A stretch of DNA of 64,000 bases, taken from assembly GCF_900143535.1 (NCBI RefSeq), contig NZ_FRFA01000019.1, forward strand, positions 17,598-81,597. Direction: 5' to 3'. Source of the stretch: Tateyamaria sp. Alg231-49 (GTDB lineage Bacteria; Pseudomonadota; Alphaproteobacteria; Rhodobacterales; Rhodobacteraceae). This document shows positions 1 to 9,269 of this stretch, piece by piece. Below the pieces are notes generated by a model. It had not been told where the DNA came from and did no database searches. It saw nothing but the letters and a program-made list of their open reading frames with translations. Made by a program: the position numbers and the translations under genes. Position 1 is the stretch's first letter, and each line of letters begins with the position of its first letter.

Positions 1-497
1 TACAGCACCCAGCCGACACCTGATCCAAGCTGACCATTGCCACCCGGTGCCAGCACCGAACAAATCGCCAGCGTGGTGCCTGCGACGTAAAGCCAGAAAG
101 ACAGGTTGTTCATCCGTGGGAACGCCATGTCCGGCGCGCCGATCTGCAAGGGCATGAAATAGTTGCCAAATCCGCCAAAGAGGGCAGGGATGACCACAAA
201 GAACATCATGAGAATGCCGTGACCCGTGATCAGAACATTCCAAAGATGCCCGTTGGGCGTACATTCGCCAGCGGCAGCCGCTGTGAGGCGCGCGCCTTCC
301 ATGCACATGTACTGGACACCGGGGTCCATCAGCTCAAGGCGCATGTAAACGGTAAAGGCCACCGACACAAAGCCGACGACGGCTGAAACGATCAGGTACA
401 GAATACCAATGTCTTTGTGGTTGGTGGACATGAACCAGCGAGTGAAAAACCCGCGCTCGTCTTCGTGTTCGTGGCCGTGAATGGCTGCGTCTGCCAT
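1..497 (-). CDS. ctaD: Cytochrome c oxidase subunit I (aa3 type), N-terminal part
   Basis: Catalytic subunit of the aa3 terminal oxidase in the inner membrane, which reduces O2 and pumps protons. Only about 165 N-terminal residues are present; the gene runs off the left edge. After the ATG at 497 the translation shows a His/Glu-rich start and then the family hallmark [13 protein letters not shown], a first membrane span, the low-spin haem ligand region [11 protein letters not shown] and the block [26 protein letters not shown] ribosome binding site sits just upstream (about 501-508). These motifs are highly conserved, so identification is firm. A 40-residue insertion with two Cys (ECTPNG region) between the first two helices is typical of alphaproteobacterial subunit I. 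Confidence 0.96.
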   Translation of the reverse strand, partial: MADAAIHGHEHEDERGFFTRWFMSTNHKDIGILYLIVSAVVGFVSVAFTVYMRLELMDPGVQYMCMEGARLTAAAAGECTPNGHLWNVLITGHGILMMFFVVIPALFGGFGNYFMPLQIGAPDMAFPRMNNLSFWLYVAGTTLAICSVLAPGGNGQLGSGVGWVL

Positions 498-811
498 GCG
501 GTGCCTCCTAAATATGTGTTCTCGCCGCGCGCGGGGTTCCCTACCACGCAATGCGTTGGACCCGTTCTAGAGTTTTGCACTCAGCGCTTCAATAACTGAT
601 CTCACGTTTAACCGGGGTGAATTGTCGCGCATTGTCGCCCAAATTGCCGCTTTTTCCTACTCTGCCATGCCATGAAGTTGGGCCTGTCGCAGAATAATGC
701 CGCATTTTTGCTAAGTGGTCGTCAAACTTCGTTCATTGTTCGACCGAATTTGCCGAGTACGTCACCGTCAAATGTGCGCAAGGCACAGTATTTATTGAGT
801 GATTGAGTAAT
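498..811. other. Intergenic region between ctaD and the RTX gene
   Basis: This 314-bp divergent spacer must carry the promoters of ctaD (minus) and of the RTX/Hint gene (plus). No convincing small ORF, RNA or strong inverted repeat was seen. The base composition is AT-richer than the flanking genes, especially at 640-800, as expected for promoters, but I cannot place -35/-10 boxes with confidence. Confidence 0.6.
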
Positions 812-3169
812 ATGGCAACCAACGACAATACGAATCCAGGCACTGAGGACGATCAGGTCATTTCCGGCACCACCGGGACGGACACGCTGACGGGTGCGCT
901 TGGCTCTGACACCATCAATGGCGGCGCGGGCGCTGACGTTCTGAGCGGGGACGGTCCGGTTGCGGGCAGTTGGCTGTTTGAGGCGTATGATTACAATTTC
1001 AGTTCAAGCGCTGGACAAGCTTTTGACATTGAAAACGGGACACTGACCGGAACGGGTTACGTCACTGATTTCAATGAAAGTGGATTAACCAGCACATTGC
1101 GCAATGACGGGGTGAACAACCCTGCGGATTTCGGTGTCATCTACACCAGCACGCTAAACACGACTTTGGGCGGTACCTACCGTTTGACGACGCGTTCTGA
1201 TGATGGCTCAACCATTCAGATATTTGATTCCAGCGGCAATCCATTGTCCTTTGACAACCAGACTGGTGGCACGCTGGATTATTTGAACAATGACTTCCAC
1301 CAAGGTGCCAGAACGCGCTACGGCGATGTCGAGCTTGACCCCAACGAAACCTACACCATCCAGATCCGCTATTGGGAAAACCAGGGCGCGGATGTTCTGT
1401 CGGCGACGATTTCAGGCCCCGACACAGGCGGCGCCGCTGAAGACCTTTTGACCACTGACATGATTGGCATCCCTCCGGGTCCGCTGAATTCTGTCACTGG
1501 CACCCCGGCAGGGGTCGAGGGCGATGATGTACTGGATGGCGGTGCGGGCGATGACACCGTTTCCGGCGACGGCGGCGATGACACGCTGATAGGTGGTGCC
1601 GACAATGACAGTTTGATCGGCGGGACGGGCGATGACAGCCTGACCGGAGATGGCGGCAATGACACCCTTGAGGGTGGTGCCGGATCGGACGAACTCGAAG
1701 GTGGTTCGGGCGATGACGTTATCACAGGCGATGACGGATCTATCGAGACGACTATTTACAAGGATGATTTTGAGGGCACGGTTGAGGGCTGGTCCAATAA
1801 CCAGACCGAAACGGATTCCGGCCTTGGCACCTCTTTGGGCCGTTTCGGCAGCCCGGATGGCACAATCGCGACCCAGCGCACCTTTGATATCGGCTCTGAC
1901 GCCGAACAGATCAACGTGGCGTTCGACGCTCTGCTGTTGGACACTTGGAACGGCGAAGATTTTATCATCACTGTCAACGGCACCGAAGTCCGCGTGCCGT
2001 ATCTTGAAGGGGATGCAAGCGACCCGGCTCCACAGGCATTTGTCGGACCGGACGGCGCGACATACAGCTTTACCTTCACCAATCAGGCACAGGGCGACCT
2101 TGGTTACTCTACCGGTGACGATGCGATCCTCAATGTCGCGCTGACCATCACGGATGCTCCGGGCAGTCTGACGATTGGCTTTGGCTCGGATCTCAACAGC
2201 ACGATCGCAAACGAAAGTTTTGCGATCGACAATTTCAGCGTGGTCCGCGTCGACACCGCCAACGATACGATCACTGGCGGGACGGGCAATGACACGTTGA
2301 CGGGCGGGGATGGCGATGACGTCTTTGTCTACACCTCTGGCGACGGCGACGATGTCATCACGGACTTTAACACCGGCAACACCGGTGGGATCGAGGATGA
2401 CGATCAGGCCAACAACGACTTTATCGACCTGTCTGCATTTTATACCCATCTGGGCGAGTTGCGGGCCGACCTTGCGGACAACGGTATTCTTGACCAGTCG
2501 GTTGGCGACTTCACGGACAACACCGCCCTTGGTGGGTCTCTCACGTTCACCGGAGTGCCGGGCAGTGATCTGACTTTTGACAACACCAACGTGGCCTGTT
2601 TCACGCGCGGTACCCTGATCGAAAGCGTTGATGGTCCGGTGCCTGTGGAAAAGTTGCGCAAGGGTATGCGTCTGAAGACGTTGGACAATGGCAACCGTCT
2701 TGTACGCGCGGTCTTGCGCCGCGAAGTGGATGCGCGCGGCGACCTTGCGCCGATCCACATCTGTGCTGGTGCCCTTGGCAACACCCGCGATCTGCTGGTG
2801 TCGCCGGCGCACCGGATGTTGATTTCGGACTGGCGGGGACAGATGTTGTTTGGAGCGGATGAGGTGCTGGTGAGTGCAGCGAACCTTGTGCGCGGCGATC
2901 TGGTCTACCGTGCGCCGCGTCCACGCATCACCTATTATCACATCTTGATGGACAGCCACGAGATCATCTTTGCCGAAGGGGCCGCGACCGAAAGCTTTCA
3001 CCTCACCCGCGAGGCGGCTGAAGCGGTTGAATATGGCCATAGTGAAGAGGATGCTGTTGCGGCTGAAATCGCGCGGATGTTCCCAGAACTTTTGGCTTGT
3101 GCCAGCAAATGTGCCCGCCCAGCCGTCAAGGGCTATGAGGCGCGTGCGTTTGCAGGTTTGCTGGGCTAA
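812..3169 (+). CDS. Secreted RTX calcium-binding protein with PA14-like domain and C-terminal Hint domain
   Basis: 785-residue acidic exported protein, probably leaving by a type I secretion system since no Sec signal peptide is seen. Order: short RTX-like start; PA14-like domain about 50-215 (ends [20 protein letters not shown]); a block of GGxGxDxLxG nonapeptide repeats about 236-310; a beta-rich lectin-like domain about 310-480; a second short RTX block; then a Hint_2 domain from C596 ([11 protein letters not shown], block B SPAHRML) to about 730. Hint domains of this type are common at the C terminus of Rhodobacterales RTX proteins and may self-process at the Cys. The ATG at 812 is preferred; an in-frame TTG lies at 803 and neither has a clear ribosome binding site. 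Substrate or role is unknown. Its stop codon overlaps that of convergent lipB. Confidence 0.88.
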   Translation: MATNDNTNPGTEDDQVISGTTGTDTLTGALGSDTINGGAGADVLSGDGPVAGSWLFEAYDYNFSSSAGQAFDIENGTLTGTGYVTDFNESGLTSTLRNDGVNNPADFGVIYTSTLNTTLGGTYRLTTRSDDGSTIQIFDSSGNPLSFDNQTGGTLDYLNNDFHQGARTRYGDVELDPNETYTIQIRYWENQGADVLSATISGPDTGGAAEDLLTTDMIGIPPGPLNSVTGTPAGVEGDDVLDGGAGDDTVSGDGGDDTLIGGADNDSLIGGTGDDSLTGDGGNDTLEGGAGSDELEGGSGDDVITGDDGSIETTIYKDDFEGTVEGWSNNQTETDSGLGTSLGRFGSPDGTIATQRTFDIGSDAEQINVAFDALLLDTWNGEDFIITVNGTEVRVPYLEGDASDPAPQAFVGPDGATYSFTFTNQAQGDLGYSTGDDAILNVALTITDAPGSLTIGFGSDLNSTIANESFAIDNFSVVRVDTANDTITGGTGNDTLTGGDGDDVFVYTSGDGDDVITDFNTGNTGGIEDDDQANNDFIDLSAFYTHLGELRADLADNGILDQSVGDFTDNTALGGSLTFTGVPGSDLTFDNTNVACFTRGTLIESVDGPVPVEKLRKGMRLKTLDNGNRLVRAVLRREVDARGDLAPIHICAGALGNTRDLLVSPAHRMLISDWRGQMLFGADEVLVSAANLVRGDLVYRAPRPRITYYHILMDSHEIIFAEGAATESFHLTREAAEAVEYGHSEEDAVAAEIARMFPELLACASKCARPAVKGYEARAFAGLLG

Positions 3170-3819
3170 TCCGCGCCGAAAATCTGCGTGAACCGCTGTT
3201 TCAAGGCGACATCCACATCGTCCATGGTGACGGGCAGGCCAAGGTCAACCAGAGATGTCACGCCGTGATCTGCAATCCCACAGGGCACGATGCCGTCAAA
3301 ATGAGACAGGTCCGGTTCAACGTTGATCGACAGCCCGTGAAAGCTGACCCATTTGCGCAGGCGGATACCGATGGCGGCGATCTTGTCTTCTGCCGGTGAT
3401 CCGTCGGGCAGGGGGGGCTTTTCTGGTCGTTCAACCCAGACGCCGACGCGGCCCTGCCGAATTTCACCGCGCACGTTGAAGGTATCCAGCGTGGCGATCA
3501 CCCACGATTCAAGCTGGTGCACAAAGGCGCGCACATCTTGGCCGCGTTTGCCCACATCCAGCAGCGTGTAGGCCACTCGCTGGCCCGGGCCATGATAGGT
3601 GTATTGGCCGCCGCGCCGGGTTTCGAACACGTCAAAGCGGTCGGGGTCCGTGAGGTCTTCTGCCTTGGCCGAGGTGCCTGCGGTGTACAAAGGGGGGTGT
3701 TCGAGCAGCCATATGCATTCATCGGCCTCGCCTGCCGCAATGGCGGTGGCGCGCGCCTCCATCCATGCCTCGGCCTGGCGGTAATCGGTGAGGCCCTCAG
3801 TGGTGATCCATTCGACCAT
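3166..3819 (-). CDS. lipB: Octanoyltransferase LipB
   Basis: Transfers octanoyl from octanoyl-ACP to lipoyl domains of 2-oxoacid dehydrogenases and the glycine cleavage H protein, the first step of lipoate synthesis in the cytoplasm. 217 residues, the normal family length. Visible blocks: [16 protein letters not shown] in the substrate site, the Lys of [18 protein letters not shown], and the catalytic Cys in GIVPCGI. The ATG at 3819 is 5 bp beyond the stop of the upstream frnE-like gene, so the two are probably cotranscribed. The 3' end meets the RTX gene head-on: the two stop codons share bases 3167-3168. Confidence 0.95.
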   Translation of the reverse strand: MVEWITTEGLTDYRQAEAWMEARATAIAAGEADECIWLLEHPPLYTAGTSAKAEDLTDPDRFDVFETRRGGQYTYHGPGQRVAYTLLDVGKRGQDVRAFVHQLESWVIATLDTFNVRGEIRQGRVGVWVERPEKPPLPDGSPAEDKIAAIGIRLRKWVSFHGLSINVEPDLSHFDGIVPCGIADHGVTSLVDLGLPVTMDDVDVALKQRFTQIFGAD

Positions 3820-3824
3820 GGGGA

Positions 3825-4490
3825 TCAGGCGGCTGCTTCTTCTTGGGCGACTTGCCGCAGGATTTGCGCGTAAGCATCTGCGCCCTGCGCCCCTGTCACG
3901 AGGTATTTTTGTGCAAAGATCATGGACGGCACGCCCGAAATGCCGTGCCCCGTCCAGAACGCCTGTTTTTCACGTACGGAGTCGGCCAGCGCGCCGGACT
4001 CAAGCACCTGCGCCGCGTCATCGCGCACAATGCCGACGGATTCGGCTACGTCCAGCAACACCTGCTGGTCGGACACGTCGCGCTGCTTGGTGAAATGAGC
4101 CTCAAACAGCGCCAGTTTCAGCGGGTGTTGCAACCCAACGCTCAGCGCAAATTCCAACAGTTGATGGGCAGCAAAACTGTTTACGATTTTGCTGTCCGGC
4201 GAAAACTGAAAGTCGATGCCCAGAGTTGCCCCAAGCTGTTGCAGCTGCGCGCGGTTTTGCGCCGACTGTTCGGGGCTTGAACCGTACTTCTCTGCGATAT
4301 GCTCGCTCAGGTTCTGCCCTTCAGGTCCCATGGCGGGGTTCAACTCGAACGGTTGCCAGCGAATTTGAGCACCCATGCCAGTGACGCCAAGCGCTTGTTC
4401 GAGCTGGCGAAATCCGACGATGCACCACGGGCACATCACGTCAGACACGATGTCGATCTGGATCACGGGGGCTGTGTCTGGGGTGCTCAT
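3825..4490 (-). CDS. DsbA-family thioredoxin-fold oxidoreductase (FrnE-like)
   Basis: 221 residues. The N terminus carries a CPWC redox motif in the setting [16 protein letters not shown], followed by an all-helical insert and a C-terminal thioredoxin half with the cis-Pro segment [10 protein letters not shown]. This architecture is the FrnE branch of the DsbA family, cytoplasmic since there is no signal peptide, linked in other bacteria to oxidative stress or disulfide isomerisation. The exact substrate is unknown. The ATG at 4490 (MSTPDTAP) was chosen because the fold begins right after it; an open frame extends to a GTG at 4535 but that adds a non-conserved leader. Next gene downstream is lipB, 5 bp away. 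Confidence 0.9.
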   Translation of the reverse strand: MSTPDTAPVIQIDIVSDVMCPWCIVGFRQLEQALGVTGMGAQIRWQPFELNPAMGPEGQNLSEHIAEKYGSSPEQSAQNRAQLQQLGATLGIDFQFSPDSKIVNSFAAHQLLEFALSVGLQHPLKLALFEAHFTKQRDVSDQQVLLDVAESVGIVRDDAAQVLESGALADSVREKQAFWTGHGISGVPSMIFAQKYLVTGAQGADAYAQILRQVAQEEAAA

Positions 4491-4649
4491 CTGTGGGGCG
4501 GTCCTTTTGCAGGGGTGCAAACCTACATCATGCACATTTGCGTATAATTCAAGCAGGGTTGACTGTGCGAGGGGGCGGGTAAGGAAATAATGACTGTGCG
4601 AATCCCGAACCGATGGTACGCTGATGATGTATTATTCAGGAGATTTTTC

Positions 4650-5978
4650 ATGCTCACCAAGACCATTACTGCATCCGTTCTAGCCCTGTCATTCGCCATA
4701 CTCCCTGCAAGCCGAGTTGCTGCGGATGCGGGTGACTTTGTGGCCGGAGCCATTATCGGCGGGGTCATCGGCCATGCCGCAACCAAAAACAGTCAACGCA
4801 GAAAGTCATCGTCCAGCACCTATGCCCGTCCCCGGATTCCTTCGACCCAAGAGGGGCGGGAGATTCAGGCCTCGCTAAACTATTTCGGGTTCAATGCGGG
4901 CACGGTGGATGGCCAGTTGGGGCAGCGGTCGCGCAATGCGGTGTCGTCCTATCAGGCGTACCTTGGCTATCCTGTCACCGGCTATTTGTCTCCGTTTGAA
5001 CAGAACCTGCTGATCAGTTCCTACAACCGGGCCCAAGCCGGTGGCTATGCGGTCACCCAACAGGTTGCGACCAACCCGGATGGCACGCGTGGCTTGCTCA
5101 AGACCTACCGCGCCGAACTGGCGGGCCAGACCGCGGCCCCTGTTCAGGGCACAACGATTGTTGTGGCACCACAGCCTGCGGCCCCCGCGACCACCACCAC
5201 AACGACGACTGTGGTGGCCGCGGCCCCAGCGCCCGCACCGGCGGCAGAAGCCCCTGCGGCTGGTTTGCCGAGCTTCCTTGGCGGGGGCGCATCCCCATCG
5301 CTTGCGTCGCATTGCAACACCGTGTCGTTGCTGACCAACAGCAATGGCGGCTTTACCACGGCTGCGGCCATGACCGACCCCAACGTGGCGCTGAACGAAC
5401 AGTTCTGCCTTGCGCGCACCTATGCCATTGCCAAGAGCGAAGATATGATAGCCAAGGTGCAGGGCTTCACCCCGGATCAGATTGCCGCCCAGTGCGAACA
5501 ATTTGCCCCCGCGATGCAGCCTCATGTGGCCGCTCTGGCGCTCAAACCCCAGCCCGAAGTTGTGAGCGGCGTGGCAGCGTTCATCCTGACCACAGGCATG
5601 TCGCCTGCGCAGCTTAAGGGCACCGCGCAGATCTGCATGGGTGTCGGGTATCGCACGGACAACATGGAAGTGGCCCTTGGCTCTGCCCTGATGCTTTATG
5701 CCATGGGGGATCATGTCTATGGCGAATTGATGGGGCACCATCTGGCCCAAGGGTTCGGCACATCTCAGCGGGTGGACACGGCGCGTGTTTGGTATGCCGA
5801 AGGCATCCGGGCAATGGACAGCGGCGCGCCTGCTGTCTTTGCCCCTGGTCAGCCCGAGCGTACCGAGCTTTTGCGCAAAGCGTCGCTCAGCCTTGGGACT
5901 TCCAATTCCAGTGTGGTCCCTCAGCAGCCGCAAGTGCAGCCTGCTTCACTGCCTAGCTTTGGCGTTGCCAGCGACTAA
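4650..5978 (+). CDS. Exported peptidoglycan-binding domain protein
   Basis: 442 residues. A Sec signal peptide (MLTKTITASVLALSFAILP..., cleavage near ASRVAADA) is followed by a glycine-zipper-like hydrophobic stretch (GAIIGGVIGHA), a PG_binding_1 domain at about 70-135 (REIQASLNYFGFNAGTVDGQLGQRSRNAV), a low-complexity Pro/Ala/Thr linker with a run of Thr, and a helical C-terminal domain of about 220 residues that I do not recognise. It probably anchors to the periplasmic cell wall; no catalytic domain is seen. The ATG at 4650 is preferred over the longer open frame from 4590 because it begins a clean signal peptide and has CAGGAG 8 bp upstream. A terminator follows. Confidence 0.82.
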   Translation: MLTKTITASVLALSFAILPASRVAADAGDFVAGAIIGGVIGHAATKNSQRRKSSSSTYARPRIPSTQEGREIQASLNYFGFNAGTVDGQLGQRSRNAVSSYQAYLGYPVTGYLSPFEQNLLISSYNRAQAGGYAVTQQVATNPDGTRGLLKTYRAELAGQTAAPVQGTTIVVAPQPAAPATTTTTTTVVAAAPAPAPAAEAPAAGLPSFLGGGASPSLASHCNTVSLLTNSNGGFTTAAAMTDPNVALNEQFCLARTYAIAKSEDMIAKVQGFTPDQIAAQCEQFAPAMQPHVAALALKPQPEVVSGVAAFILTTGMSPAQLKGTAQICMGVGYRTDNMEVALGSALMLYAMGDHVYGELMGHHLAQGFGTSQRVDTARVWYAEGIRAMDSGAPAVFAPGQPERTELLRKASLSLGTSNSSVVPQQPQVQPASLPSFGVASD

Positions 5979-6003
5979 GGACGCGCACTCAGCAACATCA
6001 AAT

Positions 6004-6036
6004 GACCGGGGTCTTGGCGGGCCCCGGTTTTTCTTT
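6004..6036 (+). terminator. Rho-independent terminator after the peptidoglycan-binding gene
   Basis: Stem CCGGGG (6006-6011) pairs with CCCCGG (6022-6027) across a 10-nt loop and is followed directly by TTTTTCTTT. It lies 26 bp after the stop at 5978 and separates that gene from tRNA-Leu. Confidence 0.85.
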
Positions 6037-6097
6037 ACGAAGTGCTCTTGGCAAGGGATGCGTTCGCCGCTAAAGACCCTTCACCAAGTCAAGGCAT

Positions 6098-6184
6098 GCG
6101 GCCGTGGCGGAATTGGTAGACGCGCAGCGTTGAGGTCGCTGTGAGGTAACACTCGTGCGAGTTCGAGTCTCGCCGGCCGCACCA
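6098..6184 (+). tRNA. tRNA-Leu (anticodon GAG), CCA encoded
   Basis: 87-nt class II tRNA. The acceptor stem GCGGCCG pairs with CGGCCGC, followed by discriminator A and a genomic CCA (6182-6184). The D arm contains GGAATTGGTAGACGC, the anticodon stem CAGCG/CGCTG frames the loop TTGAGGT (anticodon GAG), a long variable arm follows, and the T loop reads GTTCGAGTC. The sequence directly behind it looks like eroded mobile DNA, so this tRNA is a plausible integration site. Confidence 0.97.
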
Positions 6185-6366
6185 TATGTTTCCATCAATT
6201 TATTGATTTTAAACAATACATCTGGATGTATTGTTCGTGTATCCACCTCAATATCCACCCTTGGCACTGTGGGTGATCATTGAAGATGGTCATAAACTGA
6301 GGATTCGGCTTTCTGAATCTTTGGCCTTTATTGGCCACGCATCCGACAGAAAGGCAGCGAGCGCCA

Positions 6367-6912
6367 TCAGAGGTCGCTGAGGTTGCCAAACTTCTGAGAG
6401 ATGAAATCCGCCCATCCAAGGGTGCTGCGGTATTCCGCGTCCTCCAGTTCGTCCACTAGCCGGTGATACGTCCGCCAATACATGCCTTTAGGTTTGATAC
6501 CTTCCATCAGGTCCGGGTCATCCGCCTAGCCTAGTCGCTCTCGTATCTTGTCGGCCTGCCGTTGGCCGCGCTGAAAATCGGCTTCACGCTGAGATGGGTA
6601 AATTAGCTGACAACAATGCCGACACGCGAATATCTGTCCCCCATAGAGCTTTGCCACCCGTCGCCCACATCCGCGCGCCGGGCAGGCGAACCACTCGCGA
6701 TAGCCGCCATAGTGACATGGCTGGGAAAGCAAGCGGACAGGATAATCGTGGCTCTCCCATTCGTCGCCATAGTCTCGGCTGCGATAAATGAGCCTGACTT
6801 GTCCGTGCGCTGTCTGCACTTGGATATTGGCAACCTTTTCGCCGTCGATGGACCATCGCCATCCAAAGCGCCTTCCCGGAGTCAGGAAGCCCTCGCGCGC
6901 CCACCGCCGCAC
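6367..6912 (-). pseudogene. Conserved hypothetical gene interrupted by an in-frame amber codon
   Basis: The frame reads 128 residues from 6912, hits TAG at 6526-6528, and then continues in the same frame for 52 more coherent residues (ADDPDLMEGIKPKGMYWRTYHRL...) to TGA at 6367-6369. The first part has CPARGCGRRVAKLYG and FACRHC, a four-Cys zinc-ribbon-like arrangement. I recall a widespread proteobacterial hypothetical family with this layout, including a SIDVRRW start and KPKGMHWRTY near the end, in which a Trp is usual about where the TAG lies, so TGG to TAG is likely. The SIDVRRW segment lies across the GTG at 6910-6912 and no ATG exists between it and an upstream TAA, so the normal start may also be lost. 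Function unknown. Confidence 0.7.
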
Positions 6913-7065
6913 ATCAATGCTGCGATAGTTTGCTGTGGTGTTCTTGACGTTCCATTACCAGTGTCTTCCGCTGCCGATGCCACCCATTTTCGTTTTCGTA
7001 TTTTGTCGAAATCATAAACGAATTTTGATTACTTGCGAAGCCGGTGTTCACTTAATGCTCCACTT

Positions 7066-7236
7066 ATGGCTTGGCCCAATTCAGTTCCCTCAGACCTCGC
7101 TAAAGCGCCGGATGAAATCGCGCGCTATCGCGACGCACCTGCGTCATCAGACGTTTGGGAGGTTCTGAAAGAATGGCTTGAGCAAAATGGCGTGACGCCA
7201 CCGTCTCGCGAAGCCTCGGATAAATGGCGGAGTTGA
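7066..7236 (+). CDS. Small hypothetical protein (56 aa)
   Basis: Starts ATG at 7066 (MAWPNSVPSDLAKAPDEIARYRD), ends TGA at 7236. The C-terminal part DVWEVLKEWLEQNGV is a plausible amphipathic helix and the composition is protein-like, but there is no good ribosome binding site and I do not recognise the family. It lies in the eroded stretch behind tRNA-Leu and could be a fragment of a larger lost gene. Confidence 0.3.
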   Translation: MAWPNSVPSDLAKAPDEIARYRDAPASSDVWEVLKEWLEQNGVTPPSREASDKWRS

Positions 7237-7290
7237 AAGGTGTACAGTGGAGAGATCAATCACGGCGGTCTGCACCAATGACTGCTATTC

Positions 7291-7371
7291 CGGACAAAGC
7301 AGCCTTTCGCCGCATCGCCCACCAATCACCGCCTTGCGGACGAAGCAGTCATTTGCTGCATGCTATGTCCG
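7291..7371 (+). repeat. Degenerate dispersed repeat, tandem half-copies
   Basis: Two related 25-bp units, CGGACAAAGCAGCCTTTCGC... at 7291-7315 and CGGACGAAGCAGTCATTTGC... at 7337-7361, the second continuing to ATGTCCG at 7371. The second unit resembles the intergenic copies at 9131, 10689 and (reverse) 28603, which share a core close to GTCGTTCGCTGC followed by ATGTCCG. Apparently non-coding. Confidence 0.5.
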
Positions 7372-7493
7372 AAGACTAAGCGGTCGAACTACGCGCAAAA
7401 TTGCGCGAGACCAAGGATCCCGCTTTCACGACTATCATCTATTGGACCTGTTATACTCGAAAACGGTGTCGCAACGTCCATGACATAAATTGA

Positions 7494-8924
7494 CTACTCG
7501 ATAAACTTTTCGATCTTGGGCAGTTGGTAGTCGCCGCTGAACAGTGCTTCACCTGGGCCGTAAAAGCGAAAGTAGGGAAACCACCCGCCTCCTGTGGCTG
7601 TGGGCACATAGTTCGATTCCGAAACGCCGTCTGGTAGTTCGGGACCGAAGACGACGCGTACACTGCCATCTTCGTTGACTTCAAGGTCCTCTGTCGACGC
7701 GACCCCATACTTTTCGAAGCCGTCAAGAAAGGTTGCATCCTCGAAATCATAGACCAAAACCGACCAGAACTGGCTTACGGGCACATCAGGTGGCACAACC
7801 AGACTGTAGGTCGTTCCTCCATCGAGGCGTTCGTCGTCAGCATCCCTGCTGGTCAGCAAATACATCGTGGGGGGTGCCGTCAGATTGAACTCTTCGGCAG
7901 AGGTATAAAATGCAAAGAACGAGCTGCCACGGTCATCAAGTGCAATCGCACCAGAGTCCAAGAGCCAACTAAATGTCGTTTCATAAGAAGACGCTGGGGT
8001 TAGAACCGTCCATCCATTCCCCATTTCCTGTTTCTCAGAATGATTGTCGAAGTAGGCTTCTTGCAGAAAAACCTTCGCTTCATTTGCAGCATGATCGAGG
8101 ATCTCAAGCTCGCGCTCTGTGGGCGTGAACTCTCGCCCCTTTTCAATTCCCAAGCGGCGCAACATTCCAAGTGCAACAGCATCTCGTTCTTCAAGGTTCT
8201 CGCTCTGAACAAACTCATCAATCAGCACAAATAACGAGCGATCGAACTCAACGACGCCATCAATATCCATTCCCTGTACATCCAAGTACTGGGTTTGCGC
8301 GGGTTGCCCAGGGTCGAAGATTTTCAGTTTTTTGGTGAACTCTTCGGCCGCGGCCAACGAATTGGGTGAGGCATCGGGAATAATCGGTCGTAGGAGTGTA
8401 TAACCGTTTAACGTTGTTTGAGGCAGGACATAATCCGCATCAAACGTGTCCCCGTCGTATCCTTCAGGCACAATGAGGTAGCTAGCACCAGCACCTTTAT
8501 CCCGTCCTTTCGCACCGACGTCGGCAAGTGGGCGCTGCCAAATGTCCATTAACGTACCCCAAAGCCCGAGGTCATCTTCCGTGGGCGGCACGTCGATCAT
8601 TACGGGGCCGTCGGCGATGTTCCAAAACGCCATCACATAGGGCGTCGTATTATTTGGAGTTGTCACCGCTGCCCTGTAGTCTTGGATCTTGGAGAAGTAG
8701 CAGACAACGTTGTAATCACAGCCCACCTCTGCAAAACCATCCCTCATCGCAAGTGCGTTCGTCAGCGGCATCGCCCAAACAGCGGTTTCCACAGCGCGGC
8801 GATGAACCATCTTTTCCTGTGTCGAAAGCTCGGACGGAAGCGCATCGTTCTGCGCAATCGTTTGGGTGGCAAACCAAGTTGTTCCGGCAAGAACTACTGC
8901 AAACGCAACTGTAGCTTCTTTCAT
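7494..8924 (-). CDS. DUF1254/DUF1214 domain protein, exported
   Basis: 476 residues. An N-terminal signal peptide (MKEATVAFAVVLAGTTWFATQTIAQ) is followed by the DUF1254 domain (about 40-170, with the block RRAVETAVWAMPLTNALAMRDG) and the DUF1214 domain at the C terminus (about 345-460, ending in the typical GWFPYFRFYGPGEALF). Proteins of this two-domain family are periplasmic or secreted; no biochemical role is firmly established. The gene stands alone, with about 250-350 bp of non-coding DNA with repeats on both sides, and its codon usage is less GC-rich than that of the housekeeping genes here, fitting acquisition by transfer. Confidence 0.87.
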   Translation of the reverse strand: MKEATVAFAVVLAGTTWFATQTIAQNDALPSELSTQEKMVHRRAVETAVWAMPLTNALAMRDGFAEVGCDYNVVCYFSKIQDYRAAVTTPNNTTPYVMAFWNIADGPVMIDVPPTEDDLGLWGTLMDIWQRPLADVGAKGRDKGAGASYLIVPEGYDGDTFDADYVLPQTTLNGYTLLRPIIPDASPNSLAAAEEFTKKLKIFDPGQPAQTQYLDVQGMDIDGVVEFDRSLFVLIDEFVQSENLEERDAVALGMLRRLGIEKGREFTPTERELEILDHAANEAKVFLQEAYFDNHSEKQEMGNGWTVLTPASSYETTFSWLLDSGAIALDDRGSSFFAFYTSAEEFNLTAPPTMYLLTSRDADDERLDGGTTYSLVVPPDVPVSQFWSVLVYDFEDATFLDGFEKYGVASTEDLEVNEDGSVRVVFGPELPDGVSESNYVPTATGGGWFPYFRFYGPGEALFSGDYQLPKIEKFIE

Positions 8925-9269
8925 GGTTTATAGATCTCCGTCAAAGTAATTGAGCTGTTTCGGTGGAAAGTAGGGCTGAATTTGGGTTGTCAAAACAAAA
9001 AAAGAAAAACGTGTCCCGCTGCAAAATTTCCGTGATGGAACCCAATTGCATTTGCCAAGCCAGGCTTTTTTCGGAAAGAATTGAGCTTCGTAAAGGTTGC
9101 AAAACCTGGCCTAAGATCAACGTCGGCTTTGGGCTCAGAGCAGTCGTTCGCTGCGGTGTGTACGAACGAACGCTGTGCGGACACTTGCGACATTCCCGTA
9201 TCGAAACAGCCAGAGCAATTCCAGTCCCGCTCCCACACATGACCGCCAAACCTGCATGGCTTTCGGGGG
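8925..9269. other. Intergenic region with a dispersed repeat copy
   Basis: 345 bp between the DUF1254 and FkbM genes, both on the minus strand. It contains the repeat copy at 9131-9154 and otherwise no supported gene. The bases nearest 8925 should carry the promoter of the DUF1254 gene. Confidence 0.5.
9131..9154 (+). repeat. Degenerate dispersed repeat copy
   Basis: GGGCTCAGAG followed by CAGTCGTTCGCTGC. The same 24 bp, with two differences, occurs at 10689-10712. The 12-mer GTCGTTCGCTGC is identical in both. Confidence 0.6.

Noticed and set aside
1500..1735. Regular short repeats considered as a possible CRISPR array
   Set aside because: They are in-frame RTX nonapeptide codons without constant repeats or unique spacers.
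1412..3040. 542-codon open frame on the minus strand opposite the RTX gene
   Set aside because: It mirrors the repetitive, GC-periodic RTX coding sequence; the product has no domain logic and the plus-strand protein is clearly real.
4875..5933. 352-codon open frame on the minus strand
   Set aside because: Antisense shadow of the peptidoglycan-binding gene, rich in Arg/His/Gly as expected from frame mirroring.
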